The position numbers and the translations under genes are program-made. From Cavia porcellus (lineage: Eukaryota; Chordata; Mammalia; Rodentia; Caviidae): a stretch of 64,000 nt of DNA. Under the pieces are notes generated by a model. The model did no database searches, was not told the DNA's origin, and saw only the letters and a program-made list of their open reading frames with translations. Below are positions 57,849 to 64,000 of the stretch, in pieces. Location of the stretch: NCBI RefSeq assembly GCF_034190915.1, contig NW_026947484.1:72309482-72373481 (forward strand). The letters are read 5' to 3'. Position 1 is the first letter of the stretch; every line of letters starts with the position of its first letter.

Positions 57849-58859
57849 ATCAGAGAGCAGAAACAGAAACATAGGGGGGAAAATCCTCTCCCTCTCTTGT
57901 CTCTTGTAAGTTGCAAACTTCTACCCCTCTCTCAGGACTCAGCTCCAAAATCATCTTTTCTTTGAGCTTAATCTTTCTCCTATAAAGAAAATTACTCATT
58001 TTATTTTCTGTGTTCTTTTAGATTTCATTTTTCGCAGTGTAGAATTCATGTATATTTCTCCTCCATAGTGACCTCAGAAATACTAAATGAGAAGTACAAA
58101 AACAGTTAAATCTTAACTACACATTTTGTTTTAGGGAATCACAGACTATAGCTACAAGATATGTATAAATTCAAATGTTCTCCTTCCCCAAGTTCTTGCT
58201 ATATCCCATTTTATAGACAAAGAAACAGACTGTCAAAATAACAGCACTGGTCTCTCATTTAGAATTACAAAATAAGGCTGTCAGCCTCGTCAAAATTGAT
58301 TCCAATCCGTGCTCTTTCTGTCCACCGTGATATAACTACCTTCTTTCCACAGGGTGACTCTTTTTGTAAAAATTTTATTTTCATTAGAGTATATTTGTAG
58401 TGTATAATGATTACATTTATCAAGGGGAGTTGGTCAGGGACGTGACATATCTTAACTTGTATTAGGTCCCATTCTCCCCTCCCTACCCCATCCTTTGCTT
58501 CTTGGGCCCTTTCCCCTTTGCAAAAGATGTCTCCTTTCCATGTGGTGACTCTGTAGCAATCTATCCTACTGAACTCTTCCAGTCTTGTGTCCTTAAATTT
58601 TCTAGAATTGCATACAAAATTTATATGCATACATTTGGGGCCTGTTTGTGTAAAAGGGACCTTCACTCCCCAAACATTTATTCATTCACACATGCATGCA
58701 TTCAACAAATGTTTGTCCATGACACTATCTCCAACAAAACACTAGAAAATGGAAATTGGCAACATAGGAAGAGGATTATATACCATGGCCAAATAATTTT
58801 CCCTTTATGCGTGTTGCTTTGACATCTGAAAATCAGTCATGTGTGCACTATGTTGACAG
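57849..58859. other. Intergenic, nothing firmly recognised
   Basis: A 133-codon minus-strand ORF (58265-58666) has no recognised domain. The stretch 58360-58510 has a T-rich to C-rich composition that might be an L1 3' UTR in reverse, but I cannot support it. Confidence 0.4.
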
Positions 58860-59545
58860 CATGATCATATCAGGAGATACAGTACGAGCATTTAACAAAA
58901 TTCAACACATTTTATGGTAGGAAGATTCAACAAACCAGCAATAGAAGGTAACTTCTTAAGCCTGATAAAGGATCTATGAAAAACCTAACAGTTAACTCAT
59001 ATTCAATAGCGAAAGACTAGATGCTTTCTCCAAACATCAGAAATAAGACAAGCATCTCCTCTTTCACGGCTTCTTGTCCAACACTGCATTTGTAGTGAGA
59101 TTTGTAGGGAGATTGTGCAAAAAGAATGAATAAAAGGTATCCAGATTGGAAAGGAAGAAGTAAACTATAACTTGCAGATGACATGATTTTGTAGAGAAAA
59201 ATCTTCTAAGAAATACACACATCGAGAGAATTAGAGCTAATCAACAAATTTAGCAAGTTTTCAGGGTGCAAAATCAATATACAATATACAGCTGCATTTC
59301 TCTGGGTTAATAATGAAAAATTTGAAAGTGAAATTTAAGGTATAATTCAATTTTTAGTAATTCCAAGAAAAATAAAATGCATAAGGATAGATTCAACAAA
59401 AGAAGAATTGAAGGCTACCAAACACTGATGAAAGAAATTAAAGAACTAAATAAATGGAAATGTGTTCCATTTTCAAAGATTGGCAAAACAATATTATTAA
59501 GATGGCAATACATTCCCACCTTGATAGTAGGTTAAATCTTCAAAA
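58860..59545 (+). pseudogene. Degenerate L1 ORF2 (reverse transcriptase) fragment
   Basis: Conceptual translation with frame changes follows the L1 ORF2 order: a KDQ-like start, the region before the catalytic motif, GIQ-like IQIGKEE (59139 onward), then ADDMI at about 59175-59190 (catalytic F/YADD equivalent), then a KEIKEL.KW block and a K.AI segment near 59500. It has stops and frameshifts, so it is dead. The endogenous retrovirus begins immediately downstream, in or at the edge of this L1. Confidence 0.75.
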
Positions 59546-59731
59546 TTCTAGTTGCCTCTTTGTTGGGAGCCGCAGCCCCGAGCCCGGTCGCCTCACTTGG
59601 CGGACGTGAGGCCTGTAGTAAAGAGTAAAGCCTGAGGTAGATTACCCCTCCCATCGAGCACGTTAGTTTCCTGCTTACCGCGTAAGCAACCCGCTCAACA
59701 ATATAGTCTGCCTGGCAACTGATGATGTTAG

Positions 59732-59787
59732 CCAATCAGCTTGCCTTGCTTACTTTAACATGATTGGACACTGTATCCGTATATATA
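59732..59787 (+). promoter_or_regulatory. LTR promoter: CCAAT, inverted CCAAT and TATA box
   Basis: CCAAT at 59732-59736, its inverse ATTGG at 59763-59767, and TATATATA at 59780-59787. Transcription is expected to start about 25-30 bp downstream, near 59810, defining the U3/R boundary. Confidence 0.8.
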
Positions 59788-59910
59788 CTGGTGCCACCCC
59801 TGGGGGGGAAGAAGAAGCCCGGAAGTAGAAGCCCAGAAGGAGCCGCGGGGAGCGGACCAAAGGAGGCTTCGGCTGGGAGCGATCCCAGGGCAGGCTGTAC
59901 GGAGAAGGAA

Positions 59911-59916
59911 AATAAA
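59911..59916 (+). terminator. LTR poly(A) signal AATAAA
   Basis: AATAAA about 100 bp downstream of the predicted start, followed by a GT-rich sequence (TTTGTCGTGTGTCC) at 59941. It would act in the 3' LTR; the R/U5 boundary is inferred near 59930. Confidence 0.8.
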
Positions 59917-59985
59917 AGAAAAGGTTGTCCACTGCCAGGCTTTGTCGTGTGTCCTTCCTGCCGGCCGGGAGCGGACATCGACATT

Positions 59986-60003
59986 TGGAGGCCCGCACGG
60001 GGA
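59986..60003 (+). other. Retroviral primer-binding site (tRNA identity unresolved)
   Basis: TGGAGGCCCGCACGGGGA begins with the obligatory TGG two bases after the LTR CA. It is not the tRNA-Phe site of IAPs nor a tRNA-Lys site. The first 6-9 bases agree with tRNA-Gln/Thr 3' ends but the remainder does not match any tRNA I can recall. Confidence 0.75.
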
Positions 60004-60182
60004 CTGATCACCCCCGAGACGTGACAGCGGACAACGCTCCAGTACAGAGCTGCGAGACAGGTGAGTTGGGGATAAGCCTGGGCTCTGGGTGGCGCGCACC
60101 TACAGGGCTTTTAGACTCCCCTCAGGCTCACGCGTAAGTGGCGGATTCCTTGGGCCTCACGCGGTGAGTAACATATTAAAAG
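60004..60182 (+). promoter_or_regulatory. ERV untranslated leader with splice donor
   Basis: Between primer-binding site and gag ATG. CAG|GTGAGT at 60060/60061 is a perfect 5' splice site, the likely donor for spliced env RNA. Two weaker donors, CGC|GTAAGT (about 60133) and GCG|GTGAGT (60163/60164), follow. The packaging signal is presumed to lie here; not identifiable by eye. Confidence 0.7.
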
Positions 60183-61094
60183 ATGGGAAACATGCTAGGT
60201 AGCAACACTAAGAGCGAGGGTGGTTGTGGAGAAAGCTCTCAAGAGCTTACAAAAGTACGCAGGGTATTTGAGCAGGCCCAGTCGGGGAGCTCCCGAGAGG
60301 GGCCCGTCAAGGGGAACAAAGATGCTAAGGAGAAGGATGGGGCTCTAGCCTCGGAGTCGTCTGACTCCGAGGACGAGGGAAAGTTGAATGGCAAGGAGGC
60401 CAAAGAGACCAGCTGTCAGGAGCCTAAGTCGCTCGATAAGGAGTCGCAGGGTTCTTTCCCAGTAATTCAGGGTACCACAGAGCCATTTGTTGACTTTGTG
60501 GCCCGAATGCAAGATGCTGCCGATAAGATATTTTCTGATCCGGGAGTGGCTCGACCGCTGGTAAGGCAGCTGATTTTTGAGCAATGTACAAAGGAGTGCA
60601 AGGCAGCGATAGCTCCTCATAAGAACAAGGACCTCAACACCTGGATTAGGATATGCAGAGAGATAGGGGGGCCGCTCTCCAACTCGGGAGTGGCTGCTCT
60701 CCTGGCCGCGGCTGTACAGCAGAGGGGACCTCGCGGGTTAGAAGGGGAATGTAAGGCTAAAGGGTGTTTTGCCTGCGGGGAGCCAGGACACATTAAACGT
60801 CATTGCCCAAACAATGCAGATGCTAGGCCTCGCCCTAGGAATGAAGAACCATATGTTTGTGGGCGATGCAAGAGGGGATCACACAAAGCTGAGGAGTGTA
60901 GGTCGGTCTTTGATGCTCAGGGCAACCGTATTTGTGGACGAGATGCTAGAGGGCCAAAAAACGGCCAGAGGGGGCCCCCTTCACAGGCGGGCCCCCGCCC
61001 CAGAGACAGGACAGCTCAGGATGGCAGCCTTCAACAAGGGCCACCCCTGGGTCAGCAGGTGTGGACCTCAGTGTCGCCTCCAGACTTATATTAG
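60183..61094 (+). CDS. gag: ERV gag, internally shortened (303 aa)
   Basis: Structural polyprotein of the endogenous retrovirus. Chosen start is the ATG in AAGATGG, a good Kozak context and the first ATG after the leader, giving Met-Gly, so N-myristoylation is possible. Residues 1-31 are a short N-terminus, 32-95 a charged Lys/Glu/Ser-rich stretch (with SSDSEDEG), 96-110 the capsid major homology region beginning QGTTEPF, then the C-terminal capsid domain. Nucleocapsid has two CCHC knuckles: CFACGEPGHIKRHC (60765-60806) and CGRCKRGSHKAEEC (60858-60899), both C-x2-C-x4-H-x4-C. Full class II Gag is usually about twice this long: nearly all of matrix and the N-terminal capsid domain are absent while frame is kept. 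The 3' end overlaps pro by 133 nt. Such a Gag is not expected to assemble by itself; that is inference. Confidence 0.93.
   Translation: MGNMLGSNTKSEGGCGESSQELTKVRRVFEQAQSGSSREGPVKGNKDAKEKDGALASESSDSEDEGKLNGKEAKETSCQEPKSLDKESQGSFPVIQGTTEPFVDFVARMQDAADKIFSDPGVARPLVRQLIFEQCTKECKAAIAPHKNKDLNTWIRICREIGGPLSNSGVAALLAAAVQQRGPRGLEGECKAKGCFACGEPGHIKRHCPNNADARPRPRNEEPYVCGRCKRGSHKAEECRSVFDAQGNRICGRDARGPKNGQRGPPSQAGPRPRDRTAQDGSLQQGPPLGQQVWTSVSPPDLY
60956..60996 (+). promoter_or_regulatory. gag-pro -1 frameshift element
   Basis: Slippery heptamer A AAA AAC at 60956-60962, in the gag frame (codons AAA, AAC). After a 7-nt spacer comes an 8-bp perfect GC stem: GGGGGCCC (60970-60977) pairs with GGGCCCCC (60989-60996) around an 11-nt loop. 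The -1 frame is blocked by TAG at 60947 upstream and open downstream through pro. Loop bases could pair further downstream as a pseudoknot; not verified. Confidence 0.92.
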
Positions 61095-61861
61095 TGCCTG
61101 ATATGGGTGTTCAAGTGGTTGAAACCACCTTTAAGGGACCGTTACCCGAAAATTCCGTGGGTCTGGTGATCGGGAGATCCTCCACGGCCCTTCGGGGTCT
61201 CATAGTAGTCCCGGGGGTCATAGACTCAGACTACACAGGACACATTAAAATTATGGTTCAATCTCTTGTGGGTACTATGGTAATCAATAAAGGAGACAAG
61301 ATAGCGCAGCTCTTGCTGCTCCCCAGTCTCCACAGGAGATTCCCCTCAAAGCAGAAAATTAGAGAAAGTCAAGATTTCGGTTCCTCAGGGGAAGTCTTCG
61401 AGGGACTCCATATAATACTTGATAAAAGGCCCATGCTCTCACTTAAGGTCAATGGCAAGAATATAACAGGGCTCCTAGACACAGGAGCTGACCGTTCCAT
61501 TATCTCTAGAAAGGATTGGCCCTCCAACTGGCCCACCAACACTGCAGATAACACGCTGCAGGGCCTGGGGATGGTGTCAGCTCCTCAGGTTAGTGCTTCA
61601 ACCCTGCTCTGGTGCGATGAGGAGGGTCATCAGGGCCATTTCCAACCATTTGTGTTGCAGTTGCCAGTGTCTCTATGGGGAAGGGACATCCTCACTCAGA
61701 TGGATGTCACGCTTACGTCAAACTGCTCCCCCCAGGCTAAGGATATACTCAGGAACCAGGGATATACCCCCGGCAAAGGCTTGGGCAATGCCCTACAGGG
61801 TCGGACATCCCCAATACCAGTAGAGAACAAAAAAGGTAGGCAAGGGCTGGGTTTTTCTTAG
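60962..61861 (+). CDS. pro: ERV pro: dUTPase - aspartic protease - G-patch
   Basis: Read by -1 frameshift from gag; there is no ATG near the start (a GTG at 61061 is within the dUTPase), so it is expected as a Gag-Pro fusion. About 299 residues. dUTPase: GSAGVDL (motif 1, 61049-61069), GRSS (motif 2), GVIDSDY (motif 3, 61214-61234), GDKIAQLLLLP, and DFGSSG (motif 5). This enzyme removes dUTP. The retroviral aspartic protease follows: LLDTGAD with catalytic Asp-Thr-Gly at 61478-61486 and GRDIL near the C-terminus. The C-terminal G-patch (GYTPGKGLG ... GRQGLGF) is a glycine-rich RNA-binding module typical of betaretroviral Pro. All motifs are intact. The stop TAG (61859-61861) overlaps the start of pol. 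Confidence 0.94.
   Translation, partial: RPEGAPFTGGPPPQRQDSSGWQPSTRATPGSAGVDLSVASRLILVPDMGVQVVETTFKGPLPENSVGLVIGRSSTALRGLIVVPGVIDSDYTGHIKIMVQSLVGTMVINKGDKIAQLLLLPSLHRRFPSKQKIRESQDFGSSGEVFEGLHIILDKRPMLSLKVNGKNITGLLDTGADRSIISRKDWPSNWPTNTADNTLQGLGMVSAPQVSASTLLWCDEEGHQGHFQPFVLQLPVSLWGRDILTQMDVTLTSNCSPQAKDILRNQGYTPGKGLGNALQGRTSPIPVENKKGRQGLGFS
61849..61855 (+). promoter_or_regulatory. pro-pol -1 frameshift site GGGTTTT
   Basis: G GGT TTT fits X-XXY-YYZ in the pro frame, placed four nt before the pro stop TAG at 61859. The pol frame is closed by TAG at 61837-61839 and open from there on. A downstream stem was not unambiguous by eye. Confidence 0.85.
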
Positions 61862-64000
61862 GGGCCGCTGAAGAAGCTCTCCTACCCACTTCGATCAAAA
61901 TCACCTGGAGGTCAAATGATCCGGTTTGGGTACCTCAGTGGCCCCTGCCTAAGGAGAAGCTATTAGCCTTGTCAGAAATAGTCAGTACACAACTTAGATT
62001 AGGACACATTAAGCCGTCAACCTCCCCATGGAACACCCCCATTTTTATAATTAAGAAAAGGTCTGGCAAATGGAGGCTGCTCCATGATCTAAGGGCGGTC
62101 AACGCGCAGATGCAGTCCCTGGGGGCGGTCCAGAGGGGGCTGCCAGCTCTCTCAGCCATCCCTCAGTCCTGGCCAGTTTATGTTATAGATCTTAGAGACT
62201 GTTTCTTCTCAATCCCCCTGCATCCAGAGGACACTCATAGGTTCGCCTTTACTTTACCCACCATTAACCAAGAAAGCCCTGATCTCAGATACGAGTGGAT
62301 AACGCTGCCCCAAGGTATGGCCAACAGTCCCACTATGTGTCAGATTTACCTTGATTCCCTACTGGCCCCCCTACGGAAATCCTTTCCCAAGATAAGATGT
62401 GTGCATTACATGGACGACCTTTTGCTCAGTGGCAGGGACCCAGACATGCTAAATAATATGCTCGGCCAGTTGGTCGAGGCCCTGAGACAAGCTAATCTGC
62501 ATGTTGCCCCCGACAAGATTCAGGGAGGAGAAATGGTGACCTACTTAGGCGCGAAAATCTCCCCTATGCTAGTCTCTCCACAGAAGGTCACCATTAGGAC
62601 GGATGGCGTTAGGACCCTAAATGACATGCAAAAGCTATTGGGAGACATTAATTGGATTAGGCCATATTTACATATACCAAATTCAGATCTCAAACCCCTG
62701 TTCGACCTTCTAAAGGGAGACCCAGATATAGCCTCCCACAGGAGGCTCACTCCTGAGGCAAGAGCTGCCTTACAGAGAGTGGAAAAAGCCTTAGGTGGGG
62801 CTACCTTACACAGAATTGAACCAGGGCGACCCTTTGATGTCTGTTTGCTACAGACTAGTCTACAGCCCACAGCGGTGATTTGGCAGAAAGGACCATTACT
62901 GTGGATACACCCTAAGGTCTCACCTGCAAAAGTCATAGAGCATTACCCGGAGGCAGTCGCTTCATTGGCCCTTGAAGCGCATGATAGAGCTGTCCAACAT
63001 TTTGGCTCAGGACCACAAGCCATCCGAGTACCCTATACCGCCAGCCAGATCAAGACCCTGGCTGCCTGCATAGATATATGGGCCATTCTGAGATGTGTTT
63101 TCCATGGGGATATAAACAATCAATACCCTAAAGACCCTATCTTGTCATTTGTCACTCAGCACCCTATAATTTTTCCAAAGGTTACTGCCTCTGAGCCATT
63201 AGTCCCAGCAACTACAATATACACAGATGGCTCCAAGACGGGGATAGGCGCCTATGTGATCCTAGGCAAGCCCCCGGTTACCATACAATTTGAACCTGAT
63301 CAGCCTCAGGTGGTGGAACTGCAGATCGTTAAAATGATTCTTGAACGGTTCTCAGAAGCCATTAATATTGTCTCCGATTCTAGGTATGTGGTCAATGCTA
63401 TGCAAGTGCTTGAGACTGCCGGTTTAATTAGATCCACTTCCACAGTGGCTGGGCTGTTCCTGTCTATCCAGACATTGCTTCAGAACAGACACCATAAGGT
63501 CTTCACCACCCACATAAGAGCACATACATCCCTGCCAGGGCCTATGGCACAGGGGAATGCGGCTGCTGATACTGCCACTCGCCCGTTATGGATTTTTACC
63601 TTACTAACACCAATCGAGCGAGCCCGTGCCTTCCATGATAAGTTTCATGTCAATGCCAGGACACTAGCAAACCATTTCCATGTTTCCAGAGCAGATGCAC
63701 GAGATATCGTGCGACTATGTGACTCCTGTGCCACATACAAACCTGCCATACCGATGGGAGTAAACCCTCGAGGTTTGATCCCTGGTGATGTTTGGCAGAT
63801 GGACATCACACATATACAGGAGTTTGGGACTCTTAAATATGTTCATGTTTCCACAGACACCTGTTCTCACGTCATATTCGCAACAGCAGAAACAGGTGAA
63901 AAAGTGTCTAATGTGATCAATCATTGCCTGGCGGCTTGGGCCGCATGGGGCAAACCAAAAATATTAAAAACTGATAATGGACCAGCCTATATAGGCAAAG
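61855..64000 (+). CDS. pol: ERV pol: reverse transcriptase - RNase H - integrase (3' truncated by window)
   Basis: Open for 715 codons to the window end with no stop, in the -1 frame relative to pro. Reverse transcriptase: first catalytic Asp in VIDLRDCF (62188), LPQG (62305-62316), and the YMDD catalytic box (62407-62418). RNase H has D-E-D-D: Asp at 63226 (YTDGS), Glu at 63316, Asp at 63376, Asp at 63568. The integrase zinc domain is H-x3-H at 63634/63646 and C-x2-C at 63718/63727 with 23 residues between. The first two catalytic Asp of DDE are at 63802 (WQMDIT) and 63973 (KTDNGP). The rest of integrase lies beyond the window. All residues I could check are present, so the enzyme may be functional or was until recently. 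Produced only after two frameshifts as Gag-Pro-Pol. Confidence 0.95.

Larger units (their letters stand above)
59561..59983 (+). mobile_element. 5' LTR (423 bp)
   Basis: Starts TGTTGGGAGCCGCAGCCCCG and ends CGACA, i.e. TG...CA. The start resembles IAP-type LTRs (TGTTGGGAGCCGC). U3 carries CCAAT boxes and a TATA box, R/U5 an AATAAA. The LTR is shorter than MMTV-type and typical of IAP-like elements. The far 3' part of U3 is GC- and purine-rich with a short repeat of GAAGCCC. Comparison with the 3' LTR would date the insertion. Confidence 0.92.
59561..64000 (+). mobile_element. Class II (betaretrovirus/ERVK-like) endogenous retrovirus, 5' portion
   Basis: Organisation: 5' LTR 59561-59983, primer-binding site from 59986, leader with splice donor, gag 60183-61094, pro to 61861 and pol from 61855 to the window end. 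Gag, pro and pol occupy frames offset by -1 at each junction, as in betaretroviruses. Two zinc knuckles in gag, dUTPase plus G-patch flanking protease, and integrase of HHCC/DDE type all support class II. No stop codon interrupts pro or the visible pol, and CpG-rich stretches persist, suggesting recent integration. env and the 3' LTR, if present, lie beyond the window. The possible target-site repeat cannot be checked without the 3' end; the bases before the LTR are CCTCTT. Confidence 0.96.

Noticed and set aside
58265..58666. 133-codon minus-strand ORF
   Set aside because: No recognised domain; lies in sequence that may be an L1 UTR, which I could not confirm.
60345..60620. Minus-strand ORF over gag
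   Set aside because: Shadow of the gag coding frame; no independent evidence.
61061..61861. pro as a separately initiated ORF from GTG at 61061
   Set aside because: The dUTPase motif 1 begins upstream of it and the frameshift signal at 60956 explains expression; no ATG is available.
62541..62936. 131-codon minus-strand ORF over pol
   Set aside because: Antisense shadow of the reverse-transcriptase frame.
1..64000. CRISPR arrays, operons, tRNA or rRNA genes
   Set aside because: None seen. The tRNA-like segments are ID SINEs with degenerate folds and A-tails, and the genome is mammalian.

Overview
This is mammalian nuclear DNA, most likely from a rodent of the mouse-related clade that is not a murid. 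The evidence is many B1 (7SL-derived) SINEs with the internal duplication, many tRNA-derived ID-type SINEs of one particular subfamily (A-box region reading TTTAGCTCAGCGGCATAAG), MaLR/ERVL LTRs, L1 fragments and old MIRs, with no recognisable B2. A beaver or kangaroo-rat relative would fit, but species cannot be settled from the sequence alone.

Only one cellular protein-coding gene is visible. Positions 1-3275 hold the 3' end of ZFAND5 (ZNF216) on the + strand: intron, penultimate coding exon (890-1015), a 617-bp intron, last coding exon (1633-1781), and a long AU-rich 3' UTR with two canonical Pumilio sites and a poly(A) signal at 3248. In human, ZFAND5 lies between GDA and TMC1 (established knowledge); no exon of either was recognised here.

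Positions 3276-59560 are intergenic and repeat-rich. I could delimit or strongly suspect B1 and ID SINEs (several with intact target-site duplications and some nested inside older LTRs), MaLR/MLT1/MLT2-type LTRs, one 5'-truncated L1 with a perfect 15-bp duplication, an L1 3' end, an L1 ORF2 remnant, MIRs, several copies of an unassigned LTR family, a possible hAT fragment and microsatellites. Short ORFs in this part look like chance ORFs or repeat-derived.

Positions 59561-64000 are the most notable part: the 5' portion of a class II (betaretrovirus/ERVK-like) endogenous retrovirus on the + strand, cut by the window end. It has a 423-bp 5' LTR (TG...CA, CCAAT, TATA, AATAAA), a primer-binding site, a leader with a consensus splice donor, and gag, pro and pol in three successive -1 frames, all free of stop codons as far as visible. 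The gag-pro overlap has the slippery heptamer AAAAAAC 7 nt upstream of an 8-bp GC stem. The pro-pol overlap has GGGTTTT. Pro carries dUTPase, aspartic protease and G-patch domains. Pol carries reverse transcriptase, RNase H and integrase with the key residues checked. Gag, by contrast, is only 303 codons and appears to have lost most of matrix and the N-terminal capsid domain in frame, so this looks like a young but gag-defective provirus.
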